The position numbers and the translations under genes were made by a program. Positions 22,968 through 34,437 of a stretch of 64,000 nt of DNA are shown here, piece by piece; position 1 is the stretch's first letter, and each line of letters starts with the position of its first letter. Where the stretch lies: contig JAQSEB010000203.1 in NCBI GenBank assembly GCA_030063045.1, positions 248,001 to 312,000 of the forward strand. The letters run 5' to 3'. Under the pieces are notes generated by a model, which did not search any database, had not been told where the DNA came from, and saw only the letters and a program-made list of their open reading frames with translations. Source of the stretch: Pratylenchus scribneri (taxonomy: Eukaryota; Nematoda; Chromadorea; Rhabditida; Pratylenchidae).

Positions 22968-24938
22968 ATGGATTTGAATGTTGGCTGCAAAAATAATCGT
23001 AATGGTAAACTTGAATATTAATTTTAATTAAATTTAATTTTATTAGTAGATGATGAGGAAAAAGATGTACAAGTAGAAAATAATAGTGAAGAAGATGAAG
23101 AAGAGGATGAAGAAGAGGATGGTGAAGGGGATAATGAAGAAGATGAAGATGATGATGGAGAAGAGGATGGTGAAGAGGATAATGAAGAAGATGACGATGG
23201 AGAAGAGGATGGTGAAGAGGATAATGAAGAAGATGAAGATGATGATGAAGAAGAGGATGGTGAAGAGGATGATAATGATGAATATGAAGATGATGAAGAT
23301 GAACCCGATTTCATGGATAATTCGGGAAAATGCTGGGAATTTTCCAGCAAAATTGTGGATGAAAAACATTTGAAGGAATGGTGCCAAAACAAAATGGGTG
23401 GAATGATTGTTGGAAAGGAGGAAAAATTGACTCGACAATTCCATTGCCAAATCGAAGAATGCCAATTCAAGGCAATTTTTCTGAAATCATGTTCAATTGT
23501 TTATACAAGGAATAAACACAATCATGCTGTGAAAAATGCTAAAAATATCAAAGAAAAGCAAGAAAAAAATGTAAGTAATTTTCTATGTTTATTTTGCTCA
23601 ATGATTAATGTTTTTAAAAATCTGCAAAAAAATCCAAAATGATACAAATTAATTTCTAAATAAGTCATAAAAAGTAAAATTTAAAAAAATGAAAATCATT
23701 TTTCATATACGATTCTTTCATTTTGCCAATTGCCACATGTCTTCTTATCGATATAATATTGCTTTTCAAAATAAAATTAATAGTCATTTTGGGAGAAGGT
23801 GATTAGTCATTTTTTCTTATTATTTTAACAAGTTTTATATTTTTCTATTTATTTCTCTTCTTTAGACAAATCCGCGGGATTATGTTGATCAATATGGCAA
23901 ATTATGGCCTTTTTGTGCTGACATGGGAAAAAATATTTCACAGAACATATTTCACTCAAAATTTGGTTTTATACGCATTCTGAAAAGAAAACAAACTTTA
24001 AATTTACATTGCCAAAAGAAAAATCCCACTGGTGGAAGATGTCCATTTGCTGGAATTTATTTGAAATCAAATGGATTTTTGTATACGAGAGGAAAACATG
24101 AACACACAAAAAGAGGAGTATTTTATTGAAGAAAATAATTAATAATTAAATTGCTAAAAAAATTTATAGAAAAAACCTCAAAATATTGGTGATGATTATG
24201 TGGACAGATTTGGCAATAACTGGAAATTTAACAAAGAAATTGGGAAAAAAGTTAAACATGAAATATTTCTGAACGAATTAGGCTTTGGCAATATTATTAA
24301 AATGGAATCTGGATTTAATTTACATTGTGGAAAAAAAGCACCAAATGGACGATGTAAATTTTCCGGAATTTATTTGAATTCAAATGGATGTTTATATACA
24401 AGAAGAAAACATGAACATGCACTTTTAGGAAGGGTGAGTAAATGTCCAAAAAATTGAAATTTTTATTTTGGGCAAAATTATTCAAAATTTATTTCTGCTA
24501 AATTTCATTTACTAAACGGATTCATGAAACTCTCTTAAATTTTTATATTATTTTTTAACAATCATATAATAAATCAATGTTTGATTTAATGGAAAACGAA
24601 TTATAGTGGAATATAGCATTATATAATAATAAATAAATAATGATATTATTGTGTTTAATTAATTAATTAATTTACTTTAGAACCCTAAACCGAGTGTTGG
24701 CGATGATTATGTGGATTATGCTGGCAAATTATGGACTTTTCATTCAAAAATTGGCAAACAACCCATTCCAGATGAGATTTGGCGCAACAAATTTGGCTTT
24801 ACACAAATTTGCTTTAGAAAACAAACAATAAATTTGTATTGCAAAAAGATGACTAATAGAAAATTTTGCGCATTTACTGGAATTTATGTTAAGGAAAATG
24901 GATGTTTGTATATTCGAGGAAAACATGAACACAAATAG
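22968..24938 (+). CDS. Four-domain FLYWCH-like zinc-finger protein, paralogue 3, long acidic tract
   Basis: Exons 22968-23004, 23050-23570, 23866-24117, 24170-24433 and 24681-24938 give 443 residues. It has the same five-exon, four-domain plan as paralogues 1 and 2, but exon 2 carries an Asp/Glu tract of about 80 residues encoded by GAAGATGA-type repeats (23070-23305). In domain 2 the conserved NGCLYTRG is NGFLYTRG, and in domain 3 TRGKH is TRRKH; the putative zinc ligands are kept. The exon 2 acceptor is shifted by three bases (TTAGTAG). The acidic tract could serve in nuclear localisation or chromatin contact; that is inference. Confidence 0.75.
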
Positions 24939-25172
24939 AGCGGATGAATTAAAAACGCATAAAATTTTTTTAGGGGCCAATTTCAATATATATTATTTGT
25001 TTATTATTATATGCATCAAATTTCCAATAAATTCGTTAAAGCTAATTTAATATAAATTAATTTAAACTGCTATCATCAATTTTATTTTTTTAAAATTATG
25101 CTGAATGTAATCTTTTGGCTTAAATTATAGTCATCCAAATATATCTTTGTCTCATTTCCTTCAATTCATAGG

Positions 25173-28024
25173 CTATTGGCCATTTTCATTTTCTTTTGTG
25201 CTGCATTTTTTCCTTTTCAGATGTTCGTTCAAATATCTTTTCTGCTCAAATGTTTTTCCACAAATTCGGCATTGAAATGGAGTACTTCCTTTTTTGATGC
25301 ATGGTTTCTTTCTGCTCTGCTGATGGGCTTTTAAATTTTTTTCCATAGCGAAACCAATTCCACAATTTATGCAGAGATGTGGCTTTTCAGCTAAAATTTT
25401 GATAGGAACGAGAATTATATTTTATTTTGCTCAAAGAAGAACAAATAATAATTGGGTAATTGTAAAGAATCTGCACAGAATAATGTATGATTTTTTGATA
25501 TACCATTCGATTCCTCTTACTGTGAGTTGAGTTCGAATCTGCAAAAATTTTTTTTGATAGAGGCGCCTTGGAAAAAGTTACAATATGATGAAATTTGGAA
25601 AATTGTAGGGTCCTCTATGGGTCGAATTTAAAAAAAAAAATCAAATTTTTCTTGGACAAATTATAGTTCAGGCGACGCAACTTGATGAACAGAAGAGCAC
25701 GAATCTGCCATCTTTTTCACAAAAAACCGAAAATTAAAAAAAATAATGGCCATTTTTAATTCCACTAATTGGGGTTGGGATTAGGGGTTTATGGTAATGG
25801 TTAAGGGTTGTGGTTAAGATTAGGGCCAAGATAGAAATCTTAAGGAAGCCTAAAATATCGTCCGGGTGTAATTTCGCCAGAAAAATAGTTTTCACCCAAA
25901 GGGGAACCCTTTACTTTTACAATATTTGCTCTTTCATCATACGGTAACTTTTTTTCTAGGTGGCCCCATTTAGAAATATTTTGCAGATTCGTACTTAGTT
26001 AGCTCGGCGAGAAGAATCGCATGTTATATCATGCATTTTTCTTGTTCTGTGCAAATTCCTTACGATTGCCAATAATTGTTGCTCACATCGATGTATTCGC
26101 TCATGGAGCTCTAGCTTCTTTGGAAAGGGAAATTTTTTCCCGCATCCTTGTCTTTTGCATTCATATTTATATGATATATTTTTATCCGCTGAAACATTCA
26201 TTTAACAAAATAATTAATTTATTTTAACAAAAAAAAACAATGATTTTTTAAATTCTAACTTACATTGATGTGTTTGTTCATGTCGATCACAATTCCATTT
26301 ACGGCCAAATGTTTGATCGCATCCGGGCCATTTGCATTTAAATATTTTTGCATCGGCTGAAAATTGGAAAAATTATCACAACTAGTTCAGGCGAACGTGA
26401 TGCTAGGATTTTAGCATAGTATTATGGCTTATAGGCTCTAATTAGGGCCCATTACAAGGAATATATGAATCTAAAGAAGTCAAAAATATCCCTAGATTTT
26501 AATTTCAAGCACAAATTTGTGATCAGCACCGAAATTAGCCAAGGAGGCATTTTTCATAATTTTTGATGGGGGTATGGCAAAAGCAAAAAGTACCAAATAA
26601 AATATAATTTTCGAGGCTTAATATAGAGCAAATTTAAAATTGAATCTCATTTAGTAAATCAGGGCCCGTAGCAAAAGCCAGAGTTATTTTACGTGGTAGG
26701 GTTATTCTACCCGATAAGATTATCTAGTAGTAATTTTACCCAAATCCGTAGCAAATAAGAAAACAGCGATTTACCCTCGAGATCGGGTAAGTTTACTATC
26801 CAAAAAATGGAAAAAAATGACATTTTTTAGTTTTTTTTAATTCTATAAAATTAAATTTTGCTGTCTAAATAAAATAAATTTTATATGAAAAATAGAGCTG
26901 AGTTTCCTCTATCGAATAAGTGTTGATTCAGATTTTTTAAAAAATTTTAAACCGGTTTTATAAGGCGATAAAAGTCGAGAGTAACTATTTTTAACCTGCT
27001 CCCTAGCAGGGTAAGAATTTTACCCACGACCCCAGGTAAGCTTACCCTCGAACTCGCTTATTTGCTACGGGGTAGAATTTGGGAGTAGGGTTACCAACTA
27101 AGGCTACCCTCGAGGTCGGGGTAGCTCATTTGCTACGAGATTTGAGTAAGGTTACCGGGTTGGTTAACTCTTACCTCGTTATTTACTACGGGCCCAGGAT
27201 AATTTTTAAGTTTTCTGGACTGTTTAAAATTTCATTTATATTACAAATTTATTTTCCGCTAGAATGAATACATATTTTCATGCTTACTTTTATGTGTTAA
27301 TTTGTGGGCAATCAAATGTTCATTCCGTTTGAAATCCATTCCACAATTTTCGCACAAAAATGGTCTTTCCGCTAAATTTGAAATAATAAATTTGTTAAAA
27401 TTTTTAAATTTACTTAAATGTGATTTCTCAAGATTGCGTAATTTCGATCGGTTAGCAAATTTTTTCCCACAGTCGGGATTTTTACATTCAATTGACAATT
27501 CATTGGCTGAAAAATGAAAAAAAATTTAAAAATATATTTTTGATTTTCTTTATTATCAAACTGGATGAAATTATTAATTTATTTATTTTTTCCTAAATGC
27601 AAAATTCATGTAAATTTTTAAAGTTTTTTCCTCACGTTTATGTGTTAATTCATGAATTCGACAATTCCCTTTAGTTGCAAATTTTTTTCCGCAACCAAAT
27701 TTGCATTCATGCGGTTTCTCGCCGGCTGAATATTCAAATTTTAATTTGTGATTTTTTCATTTTTTTTTATTTCTCAAAATTTAAATTAAATATATTTTTT
27801 ATAGTTTTTAAATTTGCCAACTATGTGTCCGAAGATGAACATCCAATATCGATTTAAATTCACATCTTTTTCCACAAAACTGAAAATAAAAATAGATATT
27901 AATTATTCTACCAAATAATATGCACTTCACAATTAAATGCCTCTTCATTTTGAGGTTCATTTCTGATAACATTTGTTGGATTATTTCTCATCGGAATATT
28001 TTTCCCGTTTATTCTTCCATTCAT
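25173..28024 (-). CDS. C2H2 zinc-finger protein lacking signal exon (paralogue of secreted ZF genes)
   Basis: Eight exons (28024-27926, 27879-27822, 27725-27636, 27506-27414, 27371-27288, 26356-26264, 26188-26087, 25390-25173) join in phase to 278 residues with eight zinc-finger-like units. Most are separated by linkers such as TGEKP, TERPF and SEKPH. The last two end in Cys instead of the second His (C2HC-like, for example CRICGKTFEQKRYLNEH...KKC). The start aligns with exon 3 of the secreted gene at 28450-30334, but the acceptor that opens that exon (CAG) is CCG here, and the sequence upstream is a MITE followed by the other gene's end. The signal-peptide and disordered exons are therefore absent. 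It probably acts in the nucleus, or is a truncated duplicate. Introns 5 and 7 hold inverted-repeat elements. Confidence 0.75.
25534..25991. repeat. Foldback element in intron, telomere-like core
   Basis: Terminal inverted repeats CGAATCTGCAAAA, with a longer, weaker match inwards (AAAAAGTTAC / GTAACTTTTT). The centre (about 25775-25835) holds degenerate TTAGGG-type repeats. It lies in intron 7 of the zinc-finger gene. Confidence 0.6.
26662..27195. repeat. MITE-like inverted-repeat element in intron
   Basis: Ends GGGCCCGTAGCAAA and TTTACTACGGGCCC are inverted repeats; inside, TACCC/GGGTA motifs recur (GGTAGGGTTATTCTACCC, GGTAAGCTTACC). No coding frame and no clear target duplication. It lies in intron 5 of the zinc-finger gene. 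Confidence 0.6.
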
Positions 28025-28027
28025 AAT

Positions 28028-28490
28028 TAGGGTTAATTATACGTGTGGGCGTAACGTTTACGCGTAACGGTTATACGCAACGATTTTGGGCTAATAAACG
28101 TTACGTTATACGCACCTTGACTTTAGGCATTATACCTTTATACACACTCTGACTATACTAAACTCCTATTTTTAACCTGATTTTTGCTATTTTTTGAATC
28201 TGTATGCCGAATTTTTTATTCTATGGAGCGCCACTCTGCCTAATATGGTCATTTAAAAGTAAATAAAGACAATTAAAAGGATTTTAGTGCAGAAAAAGAG
28301 TAAATTATTTAATTTTGGCAATTTTTTAAATATAAGTTAATAAATTTCTAAAAAAATCTACAACATCTTATAGAGAGTGAATAACGTTAAATATAAGCAT
28401 ATAATTTTCCTGGATCGCCTATAAGCACCTTGACTATACGCATTATACGTTATAGCGTTTTCATTATACGCTTGCTTATAATTAACCCTA
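28028..28490. mobile_element. TAGGGTTAATTA-ended MITE, 463 bp
   Basis: Ends TAGGGTTAATTATA and TATAATTAACCCTA are inverted repeats, and CGTTACG/ACGTAACG iterations lie inside both ends. Length and ends match the element at 39786-40249. No 8-base duplication was found here. Its right end lies inside the last exon of the secreted zinc-finger gene and supplies that gene's final 13 codons and stop. Confidence 0.75.
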
Positions 28491-30334
28491 TTTTCAACTT
28501 ATTTTTTTTTCTGTTGCATTTTGTCCTTCTTAGATGATCTCTTAAATATTCCTCCTTTTCAAAATATTTTCCACAATTTGTGCATTGAAACGGTGTGCTT
28601 CCTTTTTTCCGGCATGGTATCTTTCTCTTCGTCAGGTGATCTCTCAATTCATATTTCCGTTTGAAACCAATTCCACAATTTTGGCAGACATTCTGCTGTT
28701 TATTAAAATTTTTACTTAAATGTGATTTCTCATGATTGCGTAATTTCGATGGGTTCGCAAATTTTTTCCCACAATCGGGATATTTACATTCAAGTGGCAT
28801 CTCATTGGCTAAAAAGTAGAAAAAGAAAATACATTAAATTAGATTTTCTTTATTATCAAAATGAATGAAATTATTAATTTATTATTTCCTAAAAATATAT
28901 GCAAATTTTTAAAGTTCTTCTCACGTCGATGTGTTAATTCATGAACTCGACAATTTTCTTTAGTGGCAAATCTTTTCCCGCATCCTTCCCAATTGCATTC
29001 AAATGGCTTCTCGCCAGCTGAACAAAAGTAATTATATTTATTTATATAAAATTTATTTTTTAATTTCTCATAATATAAATTATTTTTATATTATTTTAAA
29101 ATTCGCTTACTATGCGTCCGAAGATGTGTTTTCAATACATATGGAAATTTAAATGTTTTATCACAAAACTGAAAATAAAAAATAAATTAATTTTTCATCA
29201 TCCAATACGCACATTACAATTTAACACATTATGATGAGGCTTATTTCTGCTAACATTTTTAGGGTTATTTTCCATCTGAATATTTTTTCCCGATTATTTT
29301 TCCATTCAAATTATACTATTAATTTATTTTACCATGTTGTGTTCAATACGTTGAAGATTTTGATCATCACCTATTGGATTTGAATCGTTCAAAATTGTGG
29401 TTGGATGAATATGAATATTTCCAAATATTGTTGGACTATGTTCCGTTGACCGCCGATTATTCATTGCAATATTATTATTGGATGAATTTTGTCGGGCATA
29501 CATTGAATGTTGTACATTTTCAACATTGGACTGCACATTTTCAATTGGCAAAAGCATTCCTTCTGGAAGCCAATTGGCAAATGGATTTGATATTAAATCA
29601 TCATTGGATTCATTTGCATTTGATGAATTTTCCAAACCATAAAACGGATTCTGTGGATTGAATTGTAAATTCTCAATGTTTACATTTAAAGTAAGTTTTC
29701 AGTAGAGATTTTAGAAGATATTTCACAATTATGCCCAAAATTCGTGATCAAAAATTAAATTTTGTTAATATTCCTCACATCAGTAATAAAGGGAATGTTC
29801 CATGAAAACTGAAATCCGTAGGATTCCACAGAAATGTTTGGGCCCAATTCGAAAGTTAAATTTTTCCCAAAGAGTAGAAAAAAATGTACTTTTCCAATAC
29901 TCCTATCTCCGCCATATCATCCTTCCTAAACTACTCCACAATTTTTTTCGAAGTCGATTAAAATTATAAAATCTATATACCGCATTCAAATTTGTTTGAT
30001 CTTCTTGGTCTTGGCTGAATTGGTGGCCAATTTCCACCGGAGCATTCTGCTGATTCCTGCTGATGTCTTCATCAAGTGATGCCACGAATTGTCTAAATTC
30101 TTCCGAATTCAAAAAAACATCAAAATCATTTTCATTTTCTACAACTGCCTCTGCTGGTCCATCACTGGTTTCTCCTCCTTCTTGTTTTTCATTTGGTTGT
30201 GGATGAAAAACTTTCTCCACTAGTGGAATATTTCCTTCTTCAAACATTTTACTTTTACCTTTATCATTTGTACAAATACAAAATGTAGAAATATTTAATA
30301 ATAAAATAGTCAATAATAATGTTGGAATTTTCAT
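28450..30334 (-). CDS. Putatively secreted C2H2 zinc-finger protein 1 (signal peptide + five fingers)
   Basis: Six exons (30334-29981, 29650-29333, 29275-29213, 29168-29111, 29017-28925, 28808-28450) join in phase to 414 residues. Residues 1-21 form a signal peptide (MKIPTLLLTILLLNISTFCIC), followed by a Lys-rich then acidic, Asn/Gln-rich, probably disordered region to about 240. Five zinc fingers follow: CNFC...H-x3-H, CNWEGC, CKYPDC, and two C2HC-like units ending in Cys; the first two are linked by TGEKP. A stretch before finger 4 (SKNFNKQQ) looks like a former intron now read as exon. The last 13 residues come from the MITE at 28028-28490. Two separate genes is the alternative, but every junction keeps phase and the paralogue at 34438-36619 has the same plan. 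Secreted zinc fingers could act in a host nucleus; that is inference. Confidence 0.75.
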
Positions 30335-30489
30335 TTTCTTGAAAGAAAAATTTATATTAATTAGAGAATTTAATTTTTAGCAGATTTACCCAATTAATTT
30401 TAATAAGGAATTTTTTTAAAAGGACAGAGTTTATTCTAAAAAAAAGTACTGAAAAGTCAATTCATTTTTAAAAATTCGACATGGATATA

Positions 30490-30740
30490 AGCGTTGCCCT
30501 TTTGCCAAATCACTCATAAAATTTATGGGTCTATTGTCAAATCAATTATAAAATGTCAAAGGATGGCCAAATCACTCATAAATGCAAAAGGATGGCGCCC
30601 ATAAATGCAAAATAAATGCAAAATAATGGCCAAATCACTCGTAAATGTTAAATGATGATCACACGTAAATTCAAATTGATGATCAACCGTAAATGCAAAA
30701 GGATGGCCAAATCACACGTAAATGCAGGAGAAGTGGCGAA
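30490..30740. repeat. Upstream minisatellite of secreted ZF gene 1
   Basis: Imperfect units of about 27 bases around GGATGGCCAAATCACTCATA and AAATGCAAA lie about 155 to 405 bases before the start at 30334. A related array lies at the same place upstream of the paralogue at 36619. Confidence 0.6.
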
Positions 30741-31205
30741 AGGAGCGAGAAAGTCATAATTCTATTTTCCCATATCCACATCCCACCCAAACACTTCACT
30801 CCCACCGAAATTGACAAATGTAGGATATTTTTCTAAGAAAGGAGGGGAAAAGTAGGAGGTTATCAGTCATAAAAATGTGACGAATCTCATCAAAAAAACC
30901 ATCATTTTTCATTTCTCTTCGGTATTCCCATTTCCCAATTCCTCTAATTCTCTAAAAAATGAGAGATTATTTTTCCCATTGCTAATAAGCCTAAATTTAG
31001 CATGCCTAACATTCATGCAATGAATCTAATCTGACCAGAATTAGCATTTTTCTAACATATACGATCATTCCAATTTCCGAATCGAATGAGTTTTATAAAT
31101 TGATGAGCTAGGATGGCGAAGAAATGAAATATGGCCATCCATCACAAAATATTTATTAATGTCTGTCGCTTTACTATTTTTGGTCAGTGTAAATCGAAAT
31201 CGGCT

Positions 31206-32415
31206 GAAAAATGGCGGTGGGGGACGTTTCATCCCCGCCGGTTCATCGCCAGCTAAATTTGACGAGTCATAACTCAGCAAAGAAGAAACCGTTTGAGGCA
31301 ATCTTGGTATCATTGGATAGAGCTAATCAAACTCTATTGAATAGTGGTTAAAGTTTTTTGATAAATGAAAATTTTAGTGACTTGAAGTCGAAAAAGTGAA
31401 TAAAAGTCGCCGGTAATATTCCGTCATAGGTCCCAGACTCAAAATCAAGCAAATGATGTACCAATCGATAGAACTCGATGAGCTGAGTCCGAAAATACAA
31501 GAAATTTCAGCGCGCTTGCACTTTTGGCCAAGTTATGGCCGTTAAAAGCCATTTTCCCATAAAAGTGCTTGGTCCCCCCTATGGGGCGAAAATTTTTAAA
31601 TTTTTTTTCATGACTATATTATAGCTCATTCGACGCGGCTCGAAGAGCAGATACCGAATCTGTGATTGGTTTCGCGTAAAACTCAAAGCGAAAAAAGTTC
31701 AGGCCATTTTTGTCTCGCTGGAATGTGTTGGAACTGCGGAGGTAATGTAAGAAGGGACTCCGGAGTGGCGTAGCCGTAGCGACGACCCGGACCGCGGAGC
31801 GGTCCGGCGGCGAGCTTAGCGAGCGCTAGCGAGCTAAGTGAGCCGTGAGGAGCGAAGGCGGAGCACACGTAGGAGTCCCTTCTGAAATGCCCACCGGAGC
31901 AGTTCCAATCCGCCTTTGCGCGACTGTAACTTTCTTAGTTTTGAGTTTTGTGCAAAATCAATAGTATATTCGTGTTCCGCTCGTCGAGACGCGTCGATTG
32001 AGCTATTATATGTCCAAATCAAGATTTTGAACTTTTTCGACCCATAGGGGGGACCCTTCACTTTTTCGATTTTCGTGTGGCCATAACTTGACCCAAAACC
32101 AGAGCGCGCTGAAATTATTTATATATTCGGACTCAGCTCTACGAGCTCTATCGATTGGTATATCATTAGCATGATTTCGCGTCTGGGACCTATGACGGAA
32201 TTTTTCCAAAGTCGCCATTTCGCTATTTAGAAGCTTGTAATTAAGCGAATATTGAACTTTTCACATATTACTCTATACCATTTAATAAAGCTTAAATAGC
32301 TCTATTCAATGATACTAAGATTGGCTCAAACTGTTTCTTCTTTGCTGAATTATGACTCGTCAAAAGTGGCTGGCGATGAAACGGCGGGGATGAACCGGCC
32401 CCCTCCGGAAAAATG
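31206..32415. mobile_element. MULE-like foldback element, 1210 bp
   Basis: Long terminal inverted repeats of about 400 bases (left includes TTCATCCCCGCCGGTTCATC, right its diverged complement) are flanked by a 10-base direct repeat GAAATCGGCT (31196-31205 and 32416-32425). Long inverted repeats with 9-11 base duplications are typical of Mutator-like elements. The centre (31750-31870) is GC-rich with AGCGAG/CTCGCT palindromes. No transposase frame is present, so it is non-autonomous. Confidence 0.7.
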
Positions 32416-32499
32416 GAAATCGGCTATATCATATACTGTATATCATATTCATTTTGGAATTCGATGCATAATATCATAATTTGGTATGCTAAAATATAT

Positions 32500-33565
32500 T
32501 CAATCACACAAAATGTGTTTTCCTCTATTTTTGGCCTTCTCCGCCAGTGCTTCTTCGTATATGTTCTGGGCCCGTTCGCAAGCATTTATATGTGCATTCT
32601 TCATATAATTCTGTGAATGTTAAAATATTTATTTAAAAAAGTATTTGTTCTCGTTCTCTGTCAATTATTCTAGTATTTTAATTGAAATAGATGTTAAATT
32701 GGTAGTACCTTTTTTGTTGTTATTTTATTTTGCTAAATTCCTTCTATTTTTTTATAGGGGATTTGCTGCAATTCATTCAATTCCCCTAACAATATTATGC
32801 AAAAATCAAAACCAAAATGACAAGATAAGATTGAAAAGAATGTCAGAATCATCCACATAGCACTCAATTTAGCAAAATAAAGTTTTGAAAAAATTTAAAA
32901 AAAATAAAAATTTTTCGCACCACTATTCTGATTAGACCTTTGCATGTTAATTTAATATTCATTTTCAGCTTGTCGAGCTCTTTCGAATAAGCTATTCCCA
33001 TTAGAGTTGGCCCCTGCCCCGAGACAGGGATTCGAAACCCCGGTGATCCACGGCCGGTAATTTTTCCCCTGTAACACCCCTAAGATGTTCCCCGGAAATT
33101 TTGATCTAATAAGAAAAATTATTTCTGAGATGTTCCCCTGAAATTCCCGGAAAATTATCTCTGAAATATTCCCTGGAAATTTTTTACCTAAGCCATTCTG
33201 CCCCCGGATATCCAATCCTAATCCCCCCCCCCCCATTTACCTGATTGGCACATCTTTTGGTTTTTTTATTGGGACCAGAAAAATGAACCTTATTACCAGG
33301 CAATTTTTTTACTAGTTTCATTCAAAATGAAATTTTAATGATTTAATTCAAAAAAATGGATGACCTTTTGTTCATTCGTGGGATGAGCGACAACTTTACC
33401 AGTATCTTTATCGTAAACAATAAGAGTTTTAGATTCGTTGCAATGTGGACAATGGAATGTTATAGTGGCGGCCTCATTTGGCTGGGGAATGAATGTTGCG
33501 GCCAACAACAGAATATACAGAATTGTTAATGTTATAAAAATTGTGACAGAGGAGGAAAATTGCAT
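32500..33565 (-). CDS. Small secreted protein with CPHC motif (119 aa)
   Basis: Three exons (33565-33365, 33288-33241, 32610-32500) join in phase to 119 residues. A strong signal peptide or anchor (hydrophobic residues 7-27) is followed by a short mature region with CPHC, a basic NKKTKRC segment and a C-terminal Glu/Ala helix ending CD. The 630 bp second intron holds GC-rich iterations (33000-33200) and a C run; another exon could hide there, and reading on past exon 2 would instead end in a Gly-rich tail. No family was recognised. The C-x2-C plus later cysteines could bind a metal or form disulphides. Confidence 0.5.
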
Positions 33566-34437
33566 ATTTTTTATTTATTCTTTTTGATGATCTATTAAAA
33601 TATTTCATTTTGATGATAATTTACTTTCGATAAAAAATCAATATGCATTTTATATTTGACCATAATAAAAATGACATATAATTCGGCCATGAAAATTATT
33701 AAGTTTTGGTTTAGTATTAAGTTAGGCTAAAGCTCTTAGGATTATGACAGGAAGACCAATGGAAAGCGATTAGGCCAAATTTTTAATGGCCTCAAAAATG
33801 TCAATTTTTTAACTTGGTAATTTTATCCTTTTTCAGTAAAAAATTCACTTCATTTTTCAATAATTTTTATTGTATTTTTATGATTGCATTGAATTCGATA
33901 TTGAGACAGGATTTGCTTAACAATTTTTGTTAAATTTTAGTTGTTTAAATCTATGGAAAAATTTCAAAAATCTTTGAAATTTTTGGAATTATAATAAATT
34001 GATTTAAATTAAAAATGAAATTGATTTTGATTATGGGCCAATCTTAACGGTTTTTAAAATCAATTTTTAGGTTTTTTTAATCATTCGTGTATATTTTCTG
34101 ATCATACGTACATTTTATTTCCATTCAATTTTGTCCCATTTTATTGCTGGCTTTTCGCTCCTTTATTTTTGTTATCCATTCTCCAACCCTGCCACTCCTG
34201 ATGATCAACCATGAATTTTTAAAAATTCAAATTTATTTCTAATTACTATTTGATATTTAAGTAAATTAATGCAGTTTTGCCTAACTTTCAGGTAAAAATT
34301 GTAAATTTCCAGTTTTGCCAGATTTCCACTTTTGCCGCCAACATAATATAAATTTAATATTTTCATAGAAATTTCATTAATCATTTATTAAAAATAAGTT
34401 AATCAGACAAATTTTTTGTTAGATTTCTCTCATTAGT
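33566..34437. other. Intergenic, nothing recognised
   Basis: AT-rich spacer between two minus-strand genes. No open frame, repeat family or RNA gene was identified. Confidence 0.45.

Noticed and set aside
23024..23470. Minus-strand Ser-rich frame
   Set aside because: It is the complement of the Asp/Glu-coding repeat in FLYWCH-like gene 3.
31683..32218. Minus-strand frames within the MULE-like element
   Set aside because: They fall in inverted-repeat arms and the GC-rich centre, with no transposase motif.
32413..32860. Plus-strand hydrophobic frames
   Set aside because: The first overlaps the antisense of the last exon of the 119-residue secreted gene; the second has no splice or domain support.
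33000..33075. Possible tRNA-like B box (GGTTTCGAATCCC on the minus strand)
   Set aside because: No A box at a proper distance and no cloverleaf; it lies in GC-rich repeats of an intron.
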